13,025 nt of DNA, taken from the NCBI GenBank assembly GCA_030591405.1, contig JAUVBC010000020.1, positions 1-13,025 of the forward strand. Direction: 5' to 3'. This stretch comes from Candidatus Zixiibacteriota bacterium. Lineage in GTDB: Bacteria; Zixibacteria; MSB-5A5; GN15; PGXB01. The translations under genes and the position numbers were made by a program. Shown here in pieces: positions 6,134-13,025 of the stretch. Below the pieces are notes generated by a model. It was not told the origin of the DNA, did no database searches, and was given only the letters and a program-made list of their open reading frames with translations. Position 1 is the first letter of the stretch. Each line of letters opens with the position of its first letter.

Positions 6134-6582
6134 CAGGCTGTCTCCTTCGAGACAAATATTTCGCCCTTTATTTCATTGACAATATACAGTTCAAGTGGTT
6201 TGGGCGGCGGACCGGAAATATTTTTGCCGTCGAGGTCGTATCGTCCATTATGACATGAACACCAGATAATTCCAAGATCGGGACGATGCTGCACGGTACA
6301 ATCCAAATGAGTGCAAGTGGCCGACATCGCTTTGAGTTCACCTTCACCGGTTAAAACAATTAAACCGAGGGTCCGGCCAAATTTAAAAGTTTTGGCCTTT
6401 TTTTCTTCGCCCTCTATTTCGGATCGCGTAAAGGGAAGTTTCACCTGCGAGACATTCGCCTCGCCCGATTCGGGCGGGACAAGAAATTTATACGCCGGAT
6501 AAATTATCGATCCAAGAAACGCCAAGCTTCCTAATCCGGTCAGCCAGGACAAAAAATTTCGTCTGGAATTATTATCGCTCAT
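6133..6582 (-). CDS. Rieske [2Fe-2S] protein
   Basis: A 149-residue subunit carrying electrons from quinol at the Qo site to the cytochrome c partner. A twin-arginine signal-anchor (SRRNFLS, residues 6-12, then a helix to about 30) is typical of Tat-exported Rieske proteins. Cluster-binding boxes are CTHLDC (90-95) and CSCHNGRYD (108-116). The predicted ligands are Cys90, His92, Cys108 and His111, with a Cys95-Cys110 disulfide. GPPPKPLELY (124-133) is the conserved Pro loop and following strand. The CSCH in box II is part of the iron-sulfur site, not a haem site. The TGA stop overlaps the cytochrome b ATG. The 72-base gap upstream (6583-6654) is very AT-rich, with only a weak AAGAAG ribosome site and no clear promoter. 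Confidence 0.96.
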   Translation of the reverse strand: MSDNNSRRNFLSWLTGLGSLAFLGSIIYPAYKFLVPPESGEANVSQVKLPFTRSEIEGEEKKAKTFKFGRTLGLIVLTGEGELKAMSATCTHLDCTVQHRPDLGIIWCSCHNGRYDLDGKNISGPPPKPLELYIVNEIKGEIFVSKETA

Positions 6583-6654
6583 ATTCTTCTTAATTATTTT
6601 AAGTAATTATTAACTTATAATAGATACAATTTTTATCTTACTTGCCTGCTTCTT

Positions 6655-8172
6655 TTATGGCTGCGTTCCGCTATGGCACTCGTGGCAGCCCATCTCTTTC
6701 CAAGCTTCATCAATATCTTCGGGATGGACAAATTCCAAACCGTCCATCAATGCAGCCATCATACTTCGGTCACCGCTCCCCTGAGCCAGGATAGTATGAC
6801 AACTATTACAATCTCTGGTTATTACCGAGCCGTCCTTAGCCTGAAGATTGCCGGTATGGCACCGCATACATCCGGGATTGCCAAAATGTCCGATATTATT
6901 AGGATATGCTTCCCATCTTACTTTCATCTCGGGGAAAATATTTTTTTGATATTTGTCTTGAACCGCCAAAATCGATTCGTTGATCTCATCCTGTTTCTCT
7001 TTATATAAATCAGGATACTCTTCATTATAAAAATCTTTGATTCTATTTGCAATGCCATGCCATGCATCTTCCTCAGTCTCATATTCTTCAGCCATCGCCT
7101 CAACCGAAATCCGTTTTATCTCCGGAAGGGTGACATCAATTTTTTGTGTATAAAGCGCTTCATCAATCGCATGATCGGGCGAATTATAAATATGACTCGG
7201 CCGATTGTGGCAATCCATACAGTCAAATACGCGTGGTTCAGCCGCGGCGATTTCTTCTTCAGTCAGAGGATTATCCGTATCCTGAAAAACGGTTTGATGT
7301 CCCGTTTTTACATTGGTTGCCCTCACCCACGGAATCTCCTGATGACGCTCATCACGTGCAATATATTCAATTTTATTGGCAATAAATGTATGCCAATGGA
7401 TGCCTGAAGTAAGTCCTGTTTCCGGATTACCTCCACCCACTTTAATCAGCATTTCGATTGGCCAGTAACTATTCTCTTCATCATACATATAATGATTGAA
7501 CGATCTCTGCTGGGCTCCAAAAAATTTCTCCGGCCAGTGGCACTGCTCACAGGTTTCTCGAGCGGGACGAAGATTAGCGATCGGTGTCGGTATCGGCCTG
7601 GGATATTTGTCCGCCATAACAGCATATACCTGATATAACCCGGACATCTTCGATTTGGCATACCAATCGGCACCGGGACCGACATGGCAGCTAACACATG
7701 CAACCCGCGCGTGAGGTGAATTTTGATAAGCAACAAATTCCGGTTTCATTACCGAGTGACAGGTTTTACCACAAAAATTAACCGATTCTGAATAGTGAAA
7801 GGCCTCATATCCACCAACAGCACTTATTATTAAAAAGAAGATCGAGCCAACAATAAAAAGCAATGCGGCGTTTCTATGACTTTTTTTATTCAGATCAAAA
7901 TATGGCCAGGCCGGATATGACTCGACCCCGGTTTTTTTGAATTTGTACCATGTCTTTAGCATTCCAAGAGGAACTAAAATAAGACCGCCAATTAATACCG
8001 GCGGCAGAACCATATATAAGAAAATGCCGAGATATGGATTGGTAACCTTTGCAAATATTCCAATTATATATAAAAATGTCATCAGGACGCCGGTTACAAC
8101 TGCAATAATAATGCCAATGCCGCTTATCCAATTGTAGGCCAGTCTTGGCAACTTCATTTCTCTCAATGACAT
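6655..8172 (-). CDS. seven-haem NapC/NirT-family quinol dehydrogenase, ImcH-like
   Basis: A 505-residue inner-membrane cytochrome expected to take electrons from quinol to the periplasm. Three membrane helices (about 15-38, 47-70, 101-122) precede a periplasmic part with haem motifs. The first is the expanded CX3CH site CGKTCHSVMKPE (134-145); the rest start at Cys 159, 208, 318, 435, 455 and 496. The block around CVSCHVGPGADWYAKSK and LRPARETCEQCHWP is characteristic of the NapC/NirT group. Three helices plus seven haems is the layout known for Geobacter ImcH, the inner-membrane cytochrome needed for high-potential extracellular acceptors. The ATG at 8172 has AAAGGAA eight bases upstream. 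A candidate internal promoter sits in the 136-base gap before it. The ImcH equivalence is inferred from architecture, not from alignment. Confidence 0.9.
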   Translation of the reverse strand: MSLREMKLPRLAYNWISGIGIIIAVVTGVLMTFLYIIGIFAKVTNPYLGIFLYMVLPPVLIGGLILVPLGMLKTWYKFKKTGVESYPAWPYFDLNKKSHRNAALLFIVGSIFFLIISAVGGYEAFHYSESVNFCGKTCHSVMKPEFVAYQNSPHARVACVSCHVGPGADWYAKSKMSGLYQVYAVMADKYPRPIPTPIANLRPARETCEQCHWPEKFFGAQQRSFNHYMYDEENSYWPIEMLIKVGGGNPETGLTSGIHWHTFIANKIEYIARDERHQEIPWVRATNVKTGHQTVFQDTDNPLTEEEIAAAEPRVFDCMDCHNRPSHIYNSPDHAIDEALYTQKIDVTLPEIKRISVEAMAEEYETEEDAWHGIANRIKDFYNEEYPDLYKEKQDEINESILAVQDKYQKNIFPEMKVRWEAYPNNIGHFGNPGCMRCHTGNLQAKDGSVITRDCNSCHTILAQGSGDRSMMAALMDGLEFVHPEDIDEAWKEMGCHECHSGTQP

Positions 8173-8180
8173 AGTTACAT

Positions 8181-8237
8181 TTCCTTTAAAACAATACTAA
8201 TTTTATCCATATTACCATACCTATTGAAATATAGCAA
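8181..8237 (-). promoter_or_regulatory. candidate internal promoter and ribosome site before the ImcH-like gene
   Basis: In the 136-base gap after the 19-haem gene, the minus strand reads TTGCTA (8237-8232), a 17-base spacer, TAATAT (8214-8209), then AAAGGAA (8187-8181) eight bases before the ATG. The implied leader is about 30 bases. The Rieske/b/c half of the array could therefore be expressed apart from the two large b/c fusions. Confidence 0.5.
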
Positions 8238-8243
8238 GAGATT

Positions 8244-8259
8244 TTGAGTCATTTCTCAA
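8244..8259. repeat. inverted repeat TTGAG-N6-CTCAA upstream of the internal promoter
   Basis: Perfect 5-bp half sites with a 6-base centre, six bases upstream of the candidate -35 box at 8237-8232. The geometry recalls CRP/FNR-family operators. Its centre is near -49, which is not a classical activator position, and the repeat is short. Confidence 0.25.
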
Positions 8260-8308
8260 TTTTTTATTCACGATTCAATCTGGAATGAACTTTCGTTTAA
8301 CCCGGATG

Positions 8309-11092
8309 TTATCTATAACCGAAAATTTCTGCCCAAATAATCAACAATATTAATATGATGCCAATAGTCAAAGCAATTGTACCAAAAATCTTGAATCCCT
8401 TAAGGAACGGCTCCGGCATCGGTTCTACCAAATGTTTTCCTAATTCCTTATTGGCAACTAATTTTTCATATTCGCGCGGTCTGTCTTCCATTAACTCATC
8501 AACCGATATCCGACCGGAAAAAATAACCGTATCCATTGGAAATTTATCAGGACGAAAATGGGTGTTAAAAAAGTGAACGGTAAATATAAAAGCAACCGCC
8601 AAAAGAGCTTCATCAGAATGAACAATTGTGGCAACATTTATCATCCAGCCGGGAAGAAATAGTGTAAAGAATTCAGGGAACCATAACATCAAACCGGTCG
8701 AACCGATAATTGCAACACCCCAGAAAACGGCAAAATAATCGAATTTTTCCCAATAGGTCCAGCGCCCGTACCGCGGTCGCCGACCCATCCCGATAAACCA
8801 TTTGAGCGTCGCAACAACCTCTTTTAAATCAGTTTTGTTCGGTAGCATACTATCTTCATCGGTAAGATATTTAAACCAGGATTTACCAGATTGCTTTTTC
8901 TTTCGGATGACATCAAAAATATGCAATCCAAAATAAACAAATGTGATTATAGCGCAGACACGGTGAATATAGCCGGCCGATTCGAAACCGCCCAAGAAAT
9001 CAGATATCCACATCGCCCAGCCCAAATATGAGAATTTCAGGGTCATACCGGTTATAGCCAATCCAAGGAAACTGATAATAACTAAAATATGCATCCGACG
9101 CTGAAGAGGCGAAAAACGACTGTATTCCTTCTGGCCAAAACTTCTTTTGCGAATCTTCTGATGCTCTTTCATCATTTTAAATGAGCGCGGTAACCACAGT
9201 AACGTATGCGTTCCAAATACAATCAGCGTCCCAACAAGAAGAATGGTCATAAACCAGAAAGTATAAAACAGGATTGGATATTTATCGCGATCATGATGCG
9301 TCGCATGAGTCAAATACCCGGCAAACTGCCGGTGCGATCCTTCATGGCATTCTCCGCAAGTTTCAACAATATTCTGATGCGACAAGGTTGAATTCGGGTT
9401 ATTGATCGCCAAAATATTATGTGAACCATGACAATCAAAACATTTGGCCGCGCCACCGTAGCCAAGTTTGGAAGCCTTGCCATGAACCGTCTCAAAATAT
9501 GTTTCGGTTACATCAAGGTGACATCCGCCGCACTGGCCCATAATTTCGGATCTAAATCCTGCTTTGTCGGTTCTGGTTATAGCATGCGAATTGTGGCAAT
9601 CAGCACACTGAGGAAGCGGCAAATCAGAATCGCTGATTGTCTCACTGTGAATACTGTTGGTAAATTGCTCAAAAATCCCTTCATGACAATTTGCGCAGGT
9701 ATGCGGAACATTATCCTTATGAACCGAAGAATTGGGATCATCTTTGGGAAGGATATTATGAGTCGAATGACAATCGGTACATTTGGCGGTAACAATCAGA
9801 CCACTCTCCATCAGACCCTTGCCATGAATGCCTTTGAGATAACCGGTAACCGGATCAACCTCTCCCTCGGCCATCTCCTTTAGGGCAACACCTTTCGGGC
9901 CGTGACATTGTCCGCACAATTCAGGCACCTTGGTTGGAAATGTTTTTGAGGCCGGATCCTTAAAACTTTTCACACCATGAATCCCGTGACATGTCGTACA
10001 TTCAGGAACTCGCTGATCTCCCCGATCCCCAAGCTTGCCATGTTTACTTTTTGCAAACGTTTCTACAATTTCTGTGTGACAAATGGAACAATCAACCTTA
10101 TTGGCAACCGAAGCACAGGACCGCTCAAGGCTGGGATTGGCGCCGGTGTGACACTGTGCACATGCTACCGAACGATGCATGGAACTGTGAGTTTCGACCG
10201 AATCGACATACATCGAGATAACACCGGTGTCCCGCTGGGCGGTGAGATTTTTATTCTGGTGACACTTCAGACATTCACTGTCGGCGATTCCCTCTGCATA
10301 AAATATTTTTCGCGCCTCATGCGGTTCATGACAATCAACACAAACCGGAACCTTATTCGGCTCCTTCTCCCATAACTCTCCCCTGATTACTTTTTTATGC
10401 ACCTGCTCAATTCGACCATGACATTGCTGACAGGTTTTGGTAACATTATCACGATGGATACTCGACTTTGGATCGGTATGCGGCAAAACATTATGTGAAG
10501 TATGACAATTATTGCAGACAGCGGTAACGGTCAATCCCTGTTGAAACAGTCCGACGCCATGAATACTCTGGGAATAATGACTCAAAATCGAATCCTGAGG
10601 AATATCAAAAGTTTTGGAAACAGGAGTTCCTTCCTTATGACATCGACCGCACACAAATGGAATATTAAATTTGGTAACCTGTGAATTGGGCGAATCAACA
10701 GGATCTATATAATGAGCACCATGACAGTCCCAGCAACGGGGAGCCAGAGTTATCCCATTTTCTACCGCCTGACCATGAAGGCTCTTGCCATACATATCGG
10801 CTATATCATCATGGCAAAGACCGCAATCAACCATTTCCAGGTCTTCGTCGTGGGGAAGTTCGATACCATCAAGATCGGCATGACAATCGATGCAATCGGC
10901 ATCGCCATGAACAGAGCCGGAATAACGATTTTCGTCGATATGCAGAAAGATTTCCCGACCGTTTCGCTCTTTGCTCAGCTCTTCATCTTCATGGCAATCG
11001 AGACAATCTTTGGTAGTTTGACCAAAAGCAGTATATGACGTGATCAAAAAAGTGAAAATAAAAACTATAGAAAGAAAAATCCTGCGACTCAT
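8309..11092 (-). CDS. 19-haem cytochrome c fused to a b-type quinone-interacting membrane domain, CbcL-like
   Basis: A 927-residue fusion. A signal peptide (about 1-24) leads into a periplasmic domain with 19 CXXCH sites, starting at Cys 30, 67, 90, 120, 148, 193, 221, 251, 274, 311, 335, 365, 393, 438, 466, 496, 521, 551 and 579. Six membrane helices follow at about 607-634, 667-687, 708-729, 784-805, 822-845 and 898-923. His 668, 710, 724, 825 and 840 are candidate ligands for two b haems, as in FdnI/HydC-type cytochrome b. The order c domain then b domain matches Geobacter CbcL, which has about nine c haems, so this one has roughly twice the number. It probably exchanges electrons between menaquinol and a long periplasmic haem wire. 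Its ATG abuts the TAA of the paralogous upstream gene, with GAGGG just inside that gene, implying coupling. The extra C-terminal helix is absent from that paralogue. Confidence 0.9.
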   Translation of the reverse strand: MSRRIFLSIVFIFTFLITSYTAFGQTTKDCLDCHEDEELSKERNGREIFLHIDENRYSGSVHGDADCIDCHADLDGIELPHDEDLEMVDCGLCHDDIADMYGKSLHGQAVENGITLAPRCWDCHGAHYIDPVDSPNSQVTKFNIPFVCGRCHKEGTPVSKTFDIPQDSILSHYSQSIHGVGLFQQGLTVTAVCNNCHTSHNVLPHTDPKSSIHRDNVTKTCQQCHGRIEQVHKKVIRGELWEKEPNKVPVCVDCHEPHEARKIFYAEGIADSECLKCHQNKNLTAQRDTGVISMYVDSVETHSSMHRSVACAQCHTGANPSLERSCASVANKVDCSICHTEIVETFAKSKHGKLGDRGDQRVPECTTCHGIHGVKSFKDPASKTFPTKVPELCGQCHGPKGVALKEMAEGEVDPVTGYLKGIHGKGLMESGLIVTAKCTDCHSTHNILPKDDPNSSVHKDNVPHTCANCHEGIFEQFTNSIHSETISDSDLPLPQCADCHNSHAITRTDKAGFRSEIMGQCGGCHLDVTETYFETVHGKASKLGYGGAAKCFDCHGSHNILAINNPNSTLSHQNIVETCGECHEGSHRQFAGYLTHATHHDRDKYPILFYTFWFMTILLVGTLIVFGTHTLLWLPRSFKMMKEHQKIRKRSFGQKEYSRFSPLQRRMHILVIISFLGLAITGMTLKFSYLGWAMWISDFLGGFESAGYIHRVCAIITFVYFGLHIFDVIRKKKQSGKSWFKYLTDEDSMLPNKTDLKEVVATLKWFIGMGRRPRYGRWTYWEKFDYFAVFWGVAIIGSTGLMLWFPEFFTLFLPGWMINVATIVHSDEALLAVAFIFTVHFFNTHFRPDKFPMDTVIFSGRISVDELMEDRPREYEKLVANKELGKHLVEPMPEPFLKGFKIFGTIALTIGIILILLIIWAEIFGYR
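9344..10780 (-). repeat. repeated ~48-residue di-haem modules inside the 19-haem protein
   Basis: Residues 105-152, 177-225, 350-397, 422-470, 481-525 and 536-583 share one pattern: a starting His (HG, or HS in the fifth copy), 12-16 residues, CXXCHXXH, about 20 residues often containing ILP..DP.S, then TCXXCH. The clearest pair is 177-225 and 422-470 (for example NVLPHTDPKSSIHRDNV against NILPKDDPNSSVHKDNV). The divergence shows old internal duplication, not recent tandem repeats. Confidence 0.75.
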
Positions 11093-12997
11093 TTATCCCT
11101 CTTTTTCAATCTCTTTTATCGCAGGGTCTTCGGGATGTTCATGTTTATACATTTCCACCGGCATTTTTCCATTTATCCAGGCCGGATTCATCGGATAAAT
11201 GCCCGGGTTAAATATTGTCGAATACATATGCCAAATTAATATGGCCAGCGTTGCCAGCCACGCTTCATAATAATGAATTACAAGCATAACATCAAGGAAA
11301 CCTTTCGGAACCCAGGCAATGGCCAAATTATCCAACCAGAGCAATAGTCCGGTCACGATCATAACAACTGTTCCCCATATCAGCGCCCAGTATTCGATCT
11401 TTTCTACATACATGAAACGGCCAAATCGCGGTTTACTATCTTTAAGGCCTAAATTATAGCCAACCAATTGAACAAGGTGATTCAGATCGGTGCGATTGGG
11501 AATCATATCTTTTAAGAACTGTCTGCCTCTTGGGGTCAAAATATAAAATAAATGCCAAACGGTTGATATCATCATAATAACAGCCGCTATTCGATGAACG
11601 ATGCCTCGAAGCTCAAAACCGCCTTCCCAGCCGAATAACCATTGTACCCAGAAAGCCTCGGAGAATCTCAAGGAAAATCCGGTTAGCACCAGAACAATAA
11701 ATGATATCATTAAAAGATAATGTTGCCAAACCTCATTTAGATTCATTCGTGTCATCTGAGGTTTTTGCCTTATCTTTTTAATCTCTTTTCTCAGGTCTAT
11801 CAACCAGTGAAGGATCATTAAACCAATAGTCACAATAATTAATACTATATAAATCTGTCTGACAATATTGGCGATTGGGGTTTGCGAGATACCGGGATCG
11901 CTATGGATTGGTGTCAAGGCCATTTCTGCAGAGATTCCCTTATGGCAACTTCCGCAAGTTGTGCGAAGATTCCCCGCATAAATCGAAGATGATGAATCGG
12001 TATGCGGCAGAATTCTATGTGCCCCATGACAGGAGGCACAATTGGCAACTGTCATGTCGCCGGCTTTACTTTTTAATCCATGATAACTGTCAACCCAGGA
12101 TTCCAGTCGCCTCGTCGGCGTCCCATATTTTTCATTAAGACGGGCCGATTCATGGCATGGTGCGCAGGTTGCTTCTGCTACTCGAGCAGGACTTACCCGT
12201 GATTCCGGGTCAGATGGAGAAATTATCCCATGCTCACCATGACAATCAGTACAGATCGGAGCATCGGTTTCGCCGCGTTTGACCAGCTTCCCATGAATAC
12301 CCTCCCAAAAATCCTGTTCAATAGCCTTATGACATTTACCGCAGGTTTTTGGAATATTAAAATGATTGATCGCCGATTCCGGATCACCCGGGCCCAGAAT
12401 GCGATGAGCCGTTCCGCCGGTAGAATGACAGTCATTACAAGTCGCGGCTAAATAAACTCCGCCCATTGATGCCCTGCCATGAACACTGCTTTGATAAACC
12501 TCAACCGCCTTGCCATATAATATCTCGTGTCTTTCTGTTAAATCCAAATCCTCATGACAGTTTCCGCATGTCGAAGGCAGATTAAGAGGATTTGTCAATG
12601 AGCGTTTATCTGACGATGGTAATATATCATGTTTTCCATGACATTCGGAACAACAGGGAATATCCACGCACTCCTCAACCAATTCTCGGCCATGAGCGAC
12701 ATAAGTTTTTGCTGCATCTTCATGGCATATCCCACAGTCAACTATTTCTAATTGCTCATCATGCGGAAGTTCGACTCCATCCAGATCAGCATGACAATCA
12801 ATACAATTGAAATCCTGATGAATCGAAAGGGCCAAGTTTTCTTCATAGCCGACCGCTCGTTCGGATTTTGTTTCCTCATGGCACTCAAGACAATCAGAAT
12901 TTTCATTGGCAAAAATTTTGTTGGGGAGCAATATAATTACAATTGCTGTATATAAATAAACCAGTCGTGTTTTACTATTATGATTAATATCAGTCAT
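11093..12997 (-). CDS. 11-haem cytochrome c fused to a b-type quinone-interacting membrane domain, CbcL-like
   Basis: A 634-residue protein and the first visible gene of the array. A signal peptide (about 11-30, cleavage near IFA/NEN) precedes 11 CXXCH sites starting at Cys 36, 65, 88, 116, 144, 187, 219, 249, 278, 320 and 348. Five membrane helices follow (about 380-400, 427-445, 466-488, 535-555, 571-597), with His 426, 468, 482, 575 and 590 as candidate b-haem ligands of an FdnI/HydC-type domain. Architecture and haem number are close to Geobacter CbcL, a low-potential menaquinol oxidoreductase. It is paralogous to the next gene: residues 65-91 (CIDCHADLDG, ELPHDE, VDCGICH) match 67-93 of that protein almost exactly. 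AAGG five bases before ATG 12997 serves as ribosome site. Only 28 bases upstream are visible, so the operon promoter cannot be judged. Cys110 and Cys115 are extra, non-motif cysteines. Confidence 0.9.
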   Translation of the reverse strand: MTDINHNSKTRLVYLYTAIVIILLPNKIFANENSDCLECHEETKSERAVGYEENLALSIHQDFNCIDCHADLDGVELPHDEQLEIVDCGICHEDAAKTYVAHGRELVEECVDIPCCSECHGKHDILPSSDKRSLTNPLNLPSTCGNCHEDLDLTERHEILYGKAVEVYQSSVHGRASMGGVYLAATCNDCHSTGGTAHRILGPGDPESAINHFNIPKTCGKCHKAIEQDFWEGIHGKLVKRGETDAPICTDCHGEHGIISPSDPESRVSPARVAEATCAPCHESARLNEKYGTPTRRLESWVDSYHGLKSKAGDMTVANCASCHGAHRILPHTDSSSSIYAGNLRTTCGSCHKGISAEMALTPIHSDPGISQTPIANIVRQIYIVLIIVTIGLMILHWLIDLRKEIKKIRQKPQMTRMNLNEVWQHYLLMISFIVLVLTGFSLRFSEAFWVQWLFGWEGGFELRGIVHRIAAVIMMISTVWHLFYILTPRGRQFLKDMIPNRTDLNHLVQLVGYNLGLKDSKPRFGRFMYVEKIEYWALIWGTVVMIVTGLLLWLDNLAIAWVPKGFLDVMLVIHYYEAWLATLAILIWHMYSTIFNPGIYPMNPAWINGKMPVEMYKHEHPEDPAIKEIEKEG

Positions 12998-13025
12998 GAT
13001 ACCTTACCCGACTATATTTCAATTC

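Noticed and set aside
6247..6261. CSCH in the Rieske protein as part of a c-haem site
   Set aside because: It is Rieske box II, paired with CTHLDC; spacing and context are those of the [2Fe-2S] ligands.
6583..6654. A promoter in the 72-base AT-rich gap between the ImcH-like and Rieske genes
   Set aside because: TTGTAT occurs, but no -10 element falls at an acceptable spacing; the gap is short enough for read-through.
1..13025. CRISPR array, tRNA/rRNA genes, transposase or integrase, attachment sites
   Set aside because: No regularly spaced direct repeats, tRNA-like cloverleaf, rRNA sequence or mobile-element protein was recognised on either strand.

Overview
The window looks like a chromosomal segment of a Gram-negative, anaerobically respiring bacterium. 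The evidence is Sec signal peptides on proteins rich in c-type haem, a beta-barrel outer-membrane protein gene, menaquinol-type cytochrome b and Rieske subunits, and moderately AT-rich DNA with recognisable sigma70-type promoters. The set of c-type haem proteins recalls Geobacter and other metal reducers or FCB-type candidate phyla (for example Zixibacteria), but the taxon is a guess.

Left part (1-1587). The 5' third of trpE runs leftward off the window edge. Upstream of it lies what looks like a complete ribosome-mediated trp attenuator: a near-consensus promoter, a 42-codon leader peptide with Trp codons (one single, one tandem pair), a 1:2 pause hairpin, a 2:3 antiterminator and a 3:4 terminator with eight U. 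The promoter spacing implies the leader mRNA begins at or within one base of its AUG. Next come a possible gene remnant and crcB (fluoride channel, leftward) with its own promoter and an inverted repeat that could mask its start codon. A divergent intergenic region with two adjacent 12-bp palindromes follows.

Middle (1588-3740, rightward). A tetrahaem cytochrome c554-like protein is followed by an MtrB/PioB-like outer-membrane barrel. The barrel gene appears broken: it has no signal peptide and an in-frame TGA. A strong intrinsic terminator ends the unit.

Right part (3770-12997, all leftward, one operon-like array). In transcription order: an 11-haem cytochrome c fused to a di-haem b-type membrane domain; a 19-haem version of the same architecture; a seven-haem NapC/NirT protein with three membrane helices resembling ImcH; a Rieske protein; a full-length cytochrome b; and a nine-haem, tail-anchored cytochrome c that may stand in for cytochrome c1. 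Together these carry 46 c-haem attachment motifs (50 with the tetrahaem protein).

The first two proteins share their architecture with Geobacter CbcL. Thus CbcL-like, ImcH-like and Rieske/b-type quinol-oxidising modules, which act at different redox potentials in Geobacter, sit side by side. The inferred function is a branched menaquinol-to-periplasm electron hub feeding periplasmic or extracellular acceptors. No cytochrome c oxidase, terminal reductase, RNA gene, CRISPR array or insertion sequence is seen.
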